Positions 1 to 7,261 of a DNA stretch of 31,443 bases are shown here, piece after piece (position 1 is the first letter of the stretch; each line of letters begins with the position of its first letter). Below the pieces are notes generated by a model, which had not been told where the DNA came from, ran no database searches, and saw only the letters and a program-made list of their open reading frames with translations. The DNA is from a virus, in IMG/VR virus record IMGVR_UViG_3300020205_000602, positions 1-31,443 of that record; one strand, written 5' to 3'. The position numbers and the translations under genes are program-made.

Positions 1-571
1 CTTTACGGAGTTCGCTTGCGACTGGGGCACGTTCTTGGTTAAGTTTTGCGATCTCGGCTTGCGACTTCTGGATTTCGGAGAGGAGGGTTGCTCGCTCTTT
101 GGCTTGTCGCTGACGGATGGCGACGGAGTTGTTGGCACCTCGTTCGTCTTTACTTCTTGCGAGGGTTTGATCAACTTGCGAATCCAGTTGAGAAATTGAT
201 TTACGAGCGACATCTATGTTCTCCCTTTCGGTTTTAATTTTTTCGTCTATGATTGCTACCTTAGCAACAACATCCCCAGTGGGAACTGCTTGATCTAAGT
301 GAGCCTTTGATAGATATCCAAAGATACCCATACTCGTCAACAACATTAAAACAACTACTGCAGTGGTAAAATATGTCAATAGTAGTTTTGGTGCTGTATT
401 CCAGTTCCTGTACAACCATGATGCTGAGACGAGTTTACTTGCCTCGAGCACTGAGCCCATGATCGCAATAGGAATGACTGCTGTCGAGAAGATAGCAATC
501 AATCCCATTATTGAGTAATACGCTGCTACTGCGGACAACACTAGACCGCATGAAAATAGTAGGTACGTCAT
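1..571 (-). CDS. membrane protein with coiled-coil tail (3' end outside window)
   Basis: This frame is open from an ATG at 571 to the window edge, about 190 residues without a stop, so the C-terminus is missing. The N-terminal part is strongly hydrophobic, with about three membrane segments near residues 3-20, 24-42 and 64-87. It includes YLLFSCGLVLSAVAAYYSI and a conserved-looking SASWLYRNW stretch. From about residue 100 it becomes a charged, Gln/Glu/Lys/Arg-rich region of coiled-coil character. The ATG overlaps the stop of the nuclease gene upstream (ATGA at 571-568), which indicates translational coupling. Proteins of this layout recur in T4-like phages of aquatic bacteria, but their role is not established to my knowledge. 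Likely site is the host inner membrane. Its base composition is visibly richer in GC than that of the genes just upstream. The reading frame is secure; the function is unknown. Confidence 0.8.
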   Translation of the reverse strand, partial: MTYLLFSCGLVLSAVAAYYSIMGLIAIFSTAVIPIAIMGSVLEASKLVSASWLYRNWNTAPKLLLTYFTTAVVVLMLLTSMGIFGYLSKAHLDQAVPTGDVVAKVAIIDEKIKTERENIDVARKSISQLDSQVDQTLARSKDERGANNSVAIRQRQAKERATLLSEIQKSQAEIAKLNQERAPVASELRK

Positions 572-957
572 TTCTTTAAATGTTTCCTGTGAGTTTTAAC
601 CATAATCCATTCATTATAATAATTATCGTCTAAAAGCACATTATTGTCAAATAAGAATTTGGCTTCCCAATAATTCGTATTGCCTCTTGACTGACACAAC
701 ATCAAAATTTTGCGTGAAAACTTCTCTTTCCCATATTTATCAATATCGGAAAGTAGTTCTTTACTAGAACCCCAATAGTCACGCCAATCACTTTCAACTC
801 TTGTTCGTTTTTTCTTTAACTTTACTTGCCTTGTTTTGGCTTGAGTAAAGTATTTACGACCAATGTATTTTCTACCAGTTTCATTATTTGTAATTTCGTA
901 GATAAAACCATACCAATTTTCAGGGTCTAGGAATGGGTCATTCTGGTAGATCCACAT
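568..957 (-). CDS. GIY-YIG family endonuclease (putative homing-type)
   Basis: This 129-residue protein has the two signature elements of a GIY-YIG nuclease near its start, GFIYEI (about residue 17) and KYIGRKYF (about 30), where GFIY stands in for GIY. Next come a basic stretch, the family-typical DYWGSSKELL and DKYGKEKF segments, and YWEAKFLF, whose Glu is the likely metal-binding catalytic residue. Enzymes of this family cut DNA, and in T4-like phages they often act as free-standing homing endonucleases. No extra DNA-binding domain is visible, so it is a minimal version. The start ATG at 957 lies within the preceding 49-residue ORF (20-base overlap), and the stop overlaps the next ATG. There is no strong Shine-Dalgarno, so coupling probably drives translation. 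The nuclease-fold assignment is fairly sure; homing is inferred. Confidence 0.75.
   Translation of the reverse strand: MWIYQNDPFLDPENWYGFIYEITNNETGRKYIGRKYFTQAKTRQVKLKKKRTRVESDWRDYWGSSKELLSDIDKYGKEKFSRKILMLCQSRGNTNYWEAKFLFDNNVLLDDNYYNEWIMVKTHRKHLKK
622..650 (-). promoter_or_regulatory. possible sigma-70 promoter inside the GIY-YIG gene
   Basis: On the minus strand TTGACA (650-645) is followed after 17 bp by GATAAT (627-622). The -35 is perfect and the -10 matches 5 of 6. It lies in the 3' part of the nuclease gene and would start RNA near 615, about 44 bases before the membrane-protein ATG at 571. It matches the layout of the other promoters here but could be a chance match in coding DNA. 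Confidence 0.4.
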
Positions 958-1087
958 TTTGTTCTTGTGGTTCAGGTTTCTTGTCGCTCAATCCTTCAGC
1001 ATTAGCCGTTTCGTGCCCCGATCCTTGTGGATTTTTTAATCTACTAAACCAATCATTACCTTGCAAATCGCTTGCATTTTCAGCCAT
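938..1087 (-). CDS. small hypothetical protein, 49 residues
   Basis: A short ORF with ATG at 1087 and TGA at 938-940, beginning MAENASDLQGNDWFSRL and ending EPQEQNVDLPE. It is hydrophilic, with no membrane segment or cysteine motif. A Shine-Dalgarno-like AGGA precedes the ATG. It fills the gap between the PP-loop gene and the nuclease gene, and overlaps the latter by 20 bases in another frame, as expected of a phage operon. The sequence WFSRLKNP followed by a low-complexity acidic tail looks like a short conserved phage protein rather than random DNA, but I do not recognise it. Support is position, start signal and gap-filling. Confidence 0.6.
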   Translation of the reverse strand: MAENASDLQGNDWFSRLKNPQGSGHETANAEGLSDKKPEPQEQNVDLPE

Positions 1088-1124
1088 AATTTTCCTAAGT
1101 TGTAATTGTAACTTTAGTATTTAG

Positions 1125-2240
1125 TTATTGCTTGTTGAGTGGTAGTGGTATAAAACTATTATTTGGAACATACAAAGATTCCGCATCCAGTGTTTCTAAA
1201 AATTCAAAATCGATTGTCAACCCATGGGGTGTTTTCTTTTGCATAAACATTCTACCAAGACTGGGTAATTTCTGTTTAACATCACGATATACTGAATCTT
1301 GTGTGTATTCATATATCAATTCTTTTGCCAAAAACTTATATGAATTCCATGCATCTTGAATTTTAGTATGTTGGTTGTGCATACTCCATTGTTGAAAATA
1401 TTCCTCACCAAAGAAATGGTGATAATATGTGTCAACAAATTGTTGATTTATGTTTACCCTTTGTTCTTTGTCGCAGCGTATCAATAATCTAAAAAACACT
1501 GCTTGCCATTTAAAATTAAAATTTAGCCACCAAAGAAAATCAAAAACAGTAGTCAATACTACTGGAGAATTTTTACAACTCTCATCAACCAAATCATACC
1601 AGATATTCGCACCAGCATCAGTCATACCAACATCTGTAAATAATTTAGTAATGTTTTCTCTACTATATTTTTCTTTTATTTTTTCGATGTTATATCTTTG
1701 ATGTACAAGTTTTACTATGTCTGAACCAAACAATTGATCATTAAATTCGCCACCAACAACAATACAAGATCTATCAAAATAATTTGAAAAATTAACACTA
1801 GGTAAGGTTTTATGTTTACCTCGTATGTATGTATAATACATATTTGGATTTTCTTTAATACTATCTGCATCCATCAACAGAACAAGACGATCTCTGTCAT
1901 TTTCTGGGATTACTTTCAATAGAGAAACAAATACTAAAGATGAATCAATACCACCAGAATAAAGTAAATAAATTGGTTTGTTTAATTGTTTTGACAATTC
2001 ATATAATTCAGTTGCTCTTCGATCACAACATTGTTCATATGACAAATCGAAATTTATATCCAAACTTGGCATTTTAAACTTATCATATAATTTTACATTA
2101 AATGGTAGTATAATTTGTTCACTTCTATCCACCATAACAACATTGTTGGCTAACAATTCATACATATTTGCCCACTCTGAAACACCTGGAGAATCATAAG
2201 AAGATAAACTTCTAACATTTCCTGCGTATATTTGTATCAT
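1125..2240 (-). CDS. asparagine-synthetase-like PP-loop ATPase
   Basis: This 371-residue protein carries the PP-loop signature SGGIDSS at about residues 95-101, preceded by a hydrophobic strand (IYLLY). Further on, VVGGEFNDQLFGS (about 161-173) resembles the GE-x-x-DELFGG element of asparagine synthetase synthase domains. Such enzymes adenylate a carboxylate or similar group with ATP and release pyrophosphate. There is no N-terminal glutaminase domain (no Cys at position 2), so ammonia or another nucleophile would come from elsewhere, or the reaction differs, as in amidotransferase or macrocyclase relatives. An upstream GTG at 2249 is possible, but ATG at 2240 overlaps the preceding stop as ATGA and is preferred. 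The gene is coupled to the 215-residue unknown before it. Family assignment is good; the substrate is unknown. Confidence 0.7.
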   Translation of the reverse strand: MIQIYAGNVRSLSSYDSPGVSEWANMYELLANNVVMVDRSEQIILPFNVKLYDKFKMPSLDINFDLSYEQCCDRRATELYELSKQLNKPIYLLYSGGIDSSLVFVSLLKVIPENDRDRLVLLMDADSIKENPNMYYTYIRGKHKTLPSVNFSNYFDRSCIVVGGEFNDQLFGSDIVKLVHQRYNIEKIKEKYSRENITKLFTDVGMTDAGANIWYDLVDESCKNSPVVLTTVFDFLWWLNFNFKWQAVFFRLLIRCDKEQRVNINQQFVDTYYHHFFGEEYFQQWSMHNQHTKIQDAWNSYKFLAKELIYEYTQDSVYRDVKQKLPSLGRMFMQKKTPHGLTIDFEFLETLDAESLYVPNNSFIPLPLNKQ

Positions 2241-2884
2241 AAATTCCACTCATTCACAATATTTCGCCAAACTGTTTTAGAATATTCCGTCATCTCATCT
2301 TCAGTATGTAACTTGTTTATACCATTAACATTTTTTTTATACCAACCAAAATAACGCATGTATATTGTAGATGCGTTATCTGTCAGCAGTTTTAACTCAT
2401 CGTACGCTTCTCTGCTGGTAATTTCAAGTATTTCTGCATATTCTCTTATACCACTTGTATATGTGTTAGAATCAGAATCACAATTATTAAGTTCCTGCAA
2501 TAGGTATGGTATGATAGCAACATTTGGAACAACAACTGCTCTATCAATATAAAGTCTATAAAATGATTCTTGATAAGATATGTATTTTGCGCGAAGAATT
2601 GCCAGTTGTTTTTTTACTTTCAACTCTTCAGTAATCAAATGAGATGGTAGAGAACAAACATATTCTCTTTTACCATCAATAACATCATATGATAATTTCA
2701 CTAAATCTTTTCGCAAATCAAATTTACTTACTGCTTCTCTGCAGTTTTTTAAATCAGTAGGAATGTTTGTAGTAAAGGTATTTGGTATACCCTCACTAAC
2801 ATATGTTGCTACTGCAGATGTGTTGCATTCAGTCAATATAGCACGTGTCTCATGATCTACTACTAGACTTAGTCCTCTTCTCAT
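2237..2884 (-). CDS. conserved-looking unknown protein coupled to the PP-loop ATPase
   Basis: A 215-residue protein that I do not recognise. It is soluble and mixed alpha/beta in appearance, with a central helical region around KVKKQLAILRAKYISYQESF and a C-terminal helix-rich part rich in Tyr and Trp (IYMRYFGWYKKN, VWRNIVNEWNL). No catalytic motif, signal peptide or membrane segment is evident. Its ATG overlaps the stop of the zinc-ribbon gene (ATGA at 2884-2881), and its stop overlaps the ATG of the PP-loop gene in the same way. The two products are therefore probably made in balance and may act together, for instance as substrate or partner of the ATPase. That partnership is inference from gene arrangement only. 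Confidence 0.7.
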   Translation of the reverse strand: MRRGLSLVVDHETRAILTECNTSAVATYVSEGIPNTFTTNIPTDLKNCREAVSKFDLRKDLVKLSYDVIDGKREYVCSLPSHLITEELKVKKQLAILRAKYISYQESFYRLYIDRAVVVPNVAIIPYLLQELNNCDSDSNTYTSGIREYAEILEITSREAYDELKLLTDNASTIYMRYFGWYKKNVNGINKLHTEDEMTEYSKTVWRNIVNEWNL

Positions 2885-3030
2885 TCGTCTTCCTCTAAAT
2901 CTTCTTCTTCGTAAATATCTGCGCTACAGAATGGGCAATATACAACATCTGTTGTTTGATACTCACCCTCTTTAAATGAGATTTTACCATGCGCTCCGCA
3001 CGATTCGCAATCGAAATGTTTTGTTGCCAT
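2881..3030 (-). CDS. small zinc-ribbon protein, 49 residues
   Basis: The ORF runs from ATG at 3030 to TGA at 2881-2883. It starts MATKHFDCESCGAHGKISFK and contains two CxxC pairs, C8-C11 and C32-C35 (YCPFC), spaced as in a rubredoxin/zinc-ribbon knuckle, followed by an acidic tail (EEEDLEEDE). It would bind one zinc ion and could act as a small nucleic-acid- or protein-binding adaptor. Its ATG shares one base with the nrdB stop (TAATG) and its stop overlaps the next ATG, so it sits in the same transcript as the ribonucleotide reductase genes. Small ribbons of this kind are common in T4-like genomes. The exact role is unknown. Confidence 0.8.
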   Translation of the reverse strand: MATKHFDCESCGAHGKISFKEGEYQTTDVVYCPFCSADIYEEEDLEEDE

Positions 3031-4022
3031 TATGCTGCTTTCCCCCAAACATCGCCCCAACCACCTGATAGTGCACCTTTAGCATAATCAGTAGCACGAT
3101 TCTCAAAGAAGTTCGTGTGAGTGGGAGCATTAATCATTTCCTCTACCCATGGTAAAGGATTCTTTTTGACTTTGTAAATTCCCTTCAAACCAAGAGAAAT
3201 TAAACGACGATCACATATATATCGAATGTATGTCTTAACATCTTCTGATGTTATTTCTTCCATAGCACCCATAGAGAATGCCAAGTCAATAAATTTATCT
3301 TCAAGAGAAACCATTTTTTCTGCGATAGAATAGATCTTACCCTTTAGATCGTCATTCCAAATTTCTTTGTTCTCTTCAATATATGTTCTAAACAATTTAA
3401 TCATCGACTCAGCATGCATCGTTTCATCAACAATAGACCAAGTAATAATTTGACCCATACCTTTCATTTTCCCATGACGTGGAAAATTCAATAACATAAT
3501 GAATGATGAGAACAGCTGCATACCTTCAGTGAAAGCAGAGAATACAGCGATGTGTTCAGCAGTACTGGCGATAGTGCTATTGCGACTAGAAATGTCAAGC
3601 ACATAGTCATGTTTATCTCTCATCTCCTGATACTCTAGGAATTGATTGTAAGTAGATTCTGGTAAACCTAATGTTTCAATCAGGTGTGAATATGCAGCGA
3701 TATGTAATGCTTCGCGAGCAGCAAAGCCCATCAACATCATACGAACTTCTGGTTGAGGAAAGTATGGCAAGTAGTTCTTTACATAACCACCAGCAACGTC
3801 AATGTCACCTTGTGTAAAGAAACGAAAGATGTTAGTAAGAAATTGTTTCTCTTCCAGTGTTAGTTTCTTCTTCCAATCTTTTACATCTTCTGCCATTGGC
3901 ACTTCTGAATGAAGCCAATGTGCTTGTTCATGCTTCAACCAAGCATCATATGCCCATGGATAGTTGAATGGTTTAAAGGAATCTCTTGTATCCGTTAATC
4001 TTGTTTTTGTTTTAGTTATCAT
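3030..4022 (-). CDS. nrdB: class Ia ribonucleotide reductase, beta subunit
   Basis: This subunit carries the diiron-tyrosyl radical that starts reduction of ribonucleoside diphosphates by NrdA, supplying dNTPs for phage replication. With the start at 4022 (330 residues), the first metal ligands and radical site can be read as D73, E104, H107 and Y111 (in REALHIAAYSH). The second set follows as a Glu in SAFTEGMQLF and as DETMHAES, giving the last Glu and His. Length is slightly short of the usual 340-375. An in-frame ATG lies at 4037, but ATG at 4022 has GGAG at good distance and overlaps the preceding stop as ATGA, so it is preferred. It forms a cluster with nrdA, split by one unknown gene. 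A complete active subunit is expected. Confidence 0.95.
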   Translation of the reverse strand: MITKTKTRLTDTRDSFKPFNYPWAYDAWLKHEQAHWLHSEVPMAEDVKDWKKKLTLEEKQFLTNIFRFFTQGDIDVAGGYVKNYLPYFPQPEVRMMLMGFAAREALHIAAYSHLIETLGLPESTYNQFLEYQEMRDKHDYVLDISSRNSTIASTAEHIAVFSAFTEGMQLFSSFIMLLNFPRHGKMKGMGQIITWSIVDETMHAESMIKLFRTYIEENKEIWNDDLKGKIYSIAEKMVSLEDKFIDLAFSMGAMEEITSEDVKTYIRYICDRRLISLGLKGIYKVKKNPLPWVEEMINAPTHTNFFENRATDYAKGALSGGWGDVWGKAA

Positions 4023-4651
4023 TCGTTCATTCTCCATTTATTTTCTGGTAATCCATAGTCCCACTTTGGATCTATTTCAACATTCCATCTAGTAGTGGCA
4101 ACATTAAAATCTGGTATCTTCATTTCTTTAGGATTAGATGCTGGTTCCAATATAACAATACGATTATTTGGTTGCGCAGCAAATTGCCCATTATCGCATT
4201 TTATAAAGTTAAAGGATTTATGATCCTCAACATCTTCACTGTGTCCACAATCAAGGATGTTAAAATCTGGATGTGAGGAATCAACTGTAAAAAGATATTC
4301 ACCTTCCAACCAAGATCCATCTTTCATTTTAATTTTACATCTCATATTTGCTATCATTGCTTTTTTAATTACAGTGATATCATAAGACATGCTGTTCCAC
4401 AATTGTAAAAAGTCTAGTGGATACGGATCGCCTTCAATCGGTTTCCAGCAGTAAGCATGTAGTGGAAGTTTATCATACAACGCACCATATTGATTTAAGT
4501 ATGATTCAATTCTAAACGCTTGACTGCGCTGAGATTTTATTGTTATCCACCAACAAGGTTCAAGTTCTCCATGACCTTTTTCAAAGTCATAGAGAAACTC
4601 TCTACGCACAAAGCACTTAACTGGTGGAAGGTTAGCAACGATATGCGCCAT
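4019..4651 (-). CDS. unknown protein between nrdA and nrdB
   Basis: A 210-residue protein that I do not recognise by domain. It is soluble, rich in Trp and aromatic residues (EPCWWITIKSQRSQAFRIESYL, YCWKPIEGDPYPLDFLQLW), and has a central segment with basic and beta character (MRCKIKMKDGSWLEGEYLF). A few Cys and His residues occur in the middle (LDCGHSEDVEDH) but do not form a clear metal site. The ATG shares one base with the nrdA stop (TAATG) and the stop overlaps the nrdB ATG, so it is co-translated with the reductase subunits. It might affect the reductase or nucleotide metabolism, but only its position suggests that. Confidence 0.7.
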   Translation of the reverse strand: MAHIVANLPPVKCFVRREFLYDFEKGHGELEPCWWITIKSQRSQAFRIESYLNQYGALYDKLPLHAYCWKPIEGDPYPLDFLQLWNSMSYDITVIKKAMIANMRCKIKMKDGSWLEGEYLFTVDSSHPDFNILDCGHSEDVEDHKSFNFIKCDNGQFAAQPNNRIVILEPASNPKEMKIPDFNVATTRWNVEIDPKWDYGLPENKWRMNE

Positions 4652-6435
4652 TATCCCTCACAAGCCAAGCAATCGTTACCTTCTGCCAATGCCTTCAAGT
4701 CAATTTCTTGAATAACTTGTCGCTCAATTTTACGAGCTACTTTATCTGCTTTACCAATCTTTTCACTACGGCAGTAGTACAGAGTTTTTAATCCTGATTT
4801 CCATGCTTGAAAGTGTACGGCATGGATGTATTTAATATTCGCATCAGGTCGGAAGAATACGTTGAGAGATTGGGCTTGGTCAATATATTCTTGTCTATCG
4901 GCTGCATGTTGAATGAGCCAACGCTGATCGATTTCCATACTTGTTTTGAATACGTCTTTTGTCCAGTCGTCCAAGAATTCCACATGTTGTACGGATCCGT
5001 CATTAGCAATGATGCTTGACCAGATTTCGTTATAGTCCATTTTGCTGTCTGCATCGCACTTCTCCTTAATGATTTTATCAAGCCACTTGTTCTTGTTTAA
5101 CGAAGAACCCGATAGAGTGTCTTGACGATAAGCATTGGCACGCAGAGGTTCAATACTAGGAGAAGTATTGCCCATGAGAATGGAAGAAGAAGCATTGGGA
5201 GCAATAGCCATAAGATGACTAAAGCGATTCCCAGTGCCCACTGCGTCAGGTGCTTCACCACGCTCCAGTCCCAATGCCTTGTTTGCCTCATCTAATCCCC
5301 CTCTTATGTAGCTGAATATTTTTCTATTTTGTCCAACTGCCAATGCCGTTTCCCAAGGAATGTTATTCTTTTGTAAAAACGCATGCCAACCCAAAGCACC
5401 AATACCAATACTACGCTCACGCATAGCAGAATATTTTGCTCTAGAAATAACATCAGGAGCATTATCAATAAAATATTGAAGGACGTTATCTAACATCTCA
5501 GCAACATCTTTAAGAAACAATGGTTCTTTTTTCCAATCATCATAGTATTCTAAGTTCAATGATGAGAGGCAACAAACTGCTGTGCGTTCTTCGTTAGTTG
5601 GAAGAATAATTTCTGAACACAAATTAGATTGGTGTACTGTTAGACCTTTATCTTTCAACCATTGCGGTAATGCGTTATTGCTTGTTGTGATGAAGTGAAG
5701 ATATGGTTCGCCAGTCATCATACGCAACTCTAAAATTTGTTGCCACAGTGAGCGAGCAGAAACAACTTCTCTTACTTCATTAGAATGTGGATCTTTCAAT
5801 TCCCAAGAGTCATCCGCTTCTGGGTCTAACATACATTTCTCAATAATATGCATAAACTCATCAGGAATATTCACCGCATGATGTAAATTTAGGCAACGCA
5901 TGTTTTGGTCGCCAGTTGGCTTTCTCATCTCCAGAAAAGGAATGATATCGGGATGATCAATGGAAAGATAAGCAGCGTAACTGCCACGACGAGTGCGCCC
6001 TTGACGGTATGCCAAAGAAGATGCGTCATAGATTTTGAGGTGAGGCATAACGCCAGTTGACTTATCATCAGCAGCCCGAATACCAAAGCCAATCCCGACA
6101 CCGCCTCCAAACATCGAGAGCCAATTCGTTTCAGAAAGGTTATCAACTAATCCCTCCGCAGTATCTTCAATGTAATTAAGGAAACATGATATAGGCATGC
6201 CACGCTTACTACGACCAAAAGATAAAATGGGAGTAGAATAAGACAACCAATGTTTACTGCTGTATTCATATAGTCTTTGCGCATGTTCTGGATTACTCCC
6301 AAATGTTTTACTGACAAAAGCAAACCTCTCTTGTGGGCTTACCTCATCATCCTTCATATAACTTTCTTTTAATCTTTTAATGCCCAGAGGATCAAAAAGT
6401 GAATCTCTCTCGTAATTCAGAACAATGTCTGTCAT
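4651..6435 (-). CDS. nrdA: class Ia ribonucleotide reductase, alpha subunit (short form)
   Basis: This is the catalytic subunit that reduces ribonucleoside diphosphates to deoxyribonucleotides with NrdB. Visible residues are the redox cysteine in PISCFLNY (C84), the active site NLCSE (N271, C273, E275), the partner cysteine in AVCCLSS, the radical-transfer pair Y553-Y554 (LYYCRS), and the C-terminal CLAC pair (C589, C592) that is re-reduced by thioredoxin or glutaredoxin. At 594 residues it is about 150 shorter than typical NrdA. Its N-terminus begins almost directly with the catalytic domain, so the ATP-cone that gives dATP feedback inhibition is absent. The start has an AGGAA sequence about 10 bases upstream. 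It is probably fully active but not shut down by dATP, which would suit a lytic phage. Confidence 0.95.
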   Translation of the reverse strand: MTDIVLNYERDSLFDPLGIKRLKESYMKDDEVSPQERFAFVSKTFGSNPEHAQRLYEYSSKHWLSYSTPILSFGRSKRGMPISCFLNYIEDTAEGLVDNLSETNWLSMFGGGVGIGFGIRAADDKSTGVMPHLKIYDASSLAYRQGRTRRGSYAAYLSIDHPDIIPFLEMRKPTGDQNMRCLNLHHAVNIPDEFMHIIEKCMLDPEADDSWELKDPHSNEVREVVSARSLWQQILELRMMTGEPYLHFITTSNNALPQWLKDKGLTVHQSNLCSEIILPTNEERTAVCCLSSLNLEYYDDWKKEPLFLKDVAEMLDNVLQYFIDNAPDVISRAKYSAMRERSIGIGALGWHAFLQKNNIPWETALAVGQNRKIFSYIRGGLDEANKALGLERGEAPDAVGTGNRFSHLMAIAPNASSSILMGNTSPSIEPLRANAYRQDTLSGSSLNKNKWLDKIIKEKCDADSKMDYNEIWSSIIANDGSVQHVEFLDDWTKDVFKTSMEIDQRWLIQHAADRQEYIDQAQSLNVFFRPDANIKYIHAVHFQAWKSGLKTLYYCRSEKIGKADKVARKIERQVIQEIDLKALAEGNDCLACEG

Positions 6436-6450
6436 GTTTAATTCCTATTA

Positions 6451-7128
6451 TTATTGTTGTATAAATTCTGTCGACAGAGGAAAAATCTTAGCAATAACCT
6501 GAGCGCAGATTTTTGCGATTTCCATATGTTCCTTCTGTGTTCCGTTGCCTGAGCGTAATTGTATATAGTGAATCCATGAACGCAGAGATCCATTCATGTA
6601 CAAACGTGAAACTGTTAAACCTTCTGGCAGAACAGCACGAGCTTGTTCTTTAGCAATACCGTTGGCAATAGCATATTCGTATGCCTCTCGACACTTTCTG
6701 ATTACTTCACGCTGAATATTTTCCCAACCAGCTGCAAGAAATCTATCAGCATCGTTACTAAGATCTAACTCTACTGAGTTTTGTCGATTCTTTGTGTCTT
6801 GACGACGTGCCTCACGAAGAACGAATGCGTCTTCTAGTTCTGCTGTTGGGTCAGCATATCGTTGACTGAATTCTTGGAAAGAGAAAGAACGATGGCGTAA
6901 CATTTGACGTGCAATATCACGTGTCGTTTCAACTTCTAAACATACATTGACCATCTCAAGTGGAGACCAATGTTGATTTTTAATTAGATATTTAATTAGT
7001 TTTTCATTTGTTGCTGTATTCATTTGACCAGCGGGATTACTAACACGAGCACAGAATGCCACCAAGTCAGTCATATCGCTCGCAAAGTTTTCTGCTGGTT
7101 GCGAGTATGATATCAATTCAATCTTCAT
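6451..7128 (-). CDS. thyX: FAD-dependent thymidylate synthase
   Basis: ThyX makes dTMP from dUMP using methylenetetrahydrofolate, FAD and NADPH. The 225-residue length is normal. The family signature RHRX7S is intact as RHRSFSFQEFS (R78-H79-R80, S88), followed by QR. The C-terminal part has the conserved ARAVLPEGL and SRLYMNGSLRSWIHYIQLR elements that bind dUMP and complete the tetramer site. It lies 15 bases upstream of nrdA, forming a nucleotide-synthesis cluster, and its ATG overlaps the 47-residue ORF before it by 11 bases. Many T4-like phages use the unrelated ThyA-type enzyme (td) instead, so ThyX marks this lineage. Confidence 0.96.
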   Translation of the reverse strand: MKIELISYSQPAENFASDMTDLVAFCARVSNPAGQMNTATNEKLIKYLIKNQHWSPLEMVNVCLEVETTRDIARQMLRHRSFSFQEFSQRYADPTAELEDAFVLREARRQDTKNRQNSVELDLSNDADRFLAAGWENIQREVIRKCREAYEYAIANGIAKEQARAVLPEGLTVSRLYMNGSLRSWIHYIQLRSGNGTQKEHMEIAKICAQVIAKIFPLSTEFIQQ

Positions 7129-7261
7129 CTTTTTGTTCCAATTCTTGTCGTATCTTTAGAATTTCTTCTTTGGTTAATAGAGTTGCCAATTCAACTTTAT
7201 CAACATGCATAACATCCTTGATGGATTCTTCTGTAATTTTATTATCTATATTTTCTTCCAT
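7118..7261 (-). CDS. small charged hypothetical protein, 47 residues
   Basis: A short ORF between primase and thyX, from ATG at 7261 to TGA at 7118-7120. It starts MEENIDNKITEESIKDVMHV and ends IRQELEQKDED. It is very rich in Glu, Asp, Lys and Ile and looks like one or two amphipathic helices. It overlaps the primase end by 16 bases and the thyX start by 11, which is what closely packed phage genes do and what explains an otherwise coding-free gap. No function can be proposed. Confidence rests on gap-filling and an uninterrupted frame. Confidence 0.55.
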   Translation of the reverse strand: MEENIDNKITEESIKDVMHVDKVELATLLTKEEILKIRQELEQKDED

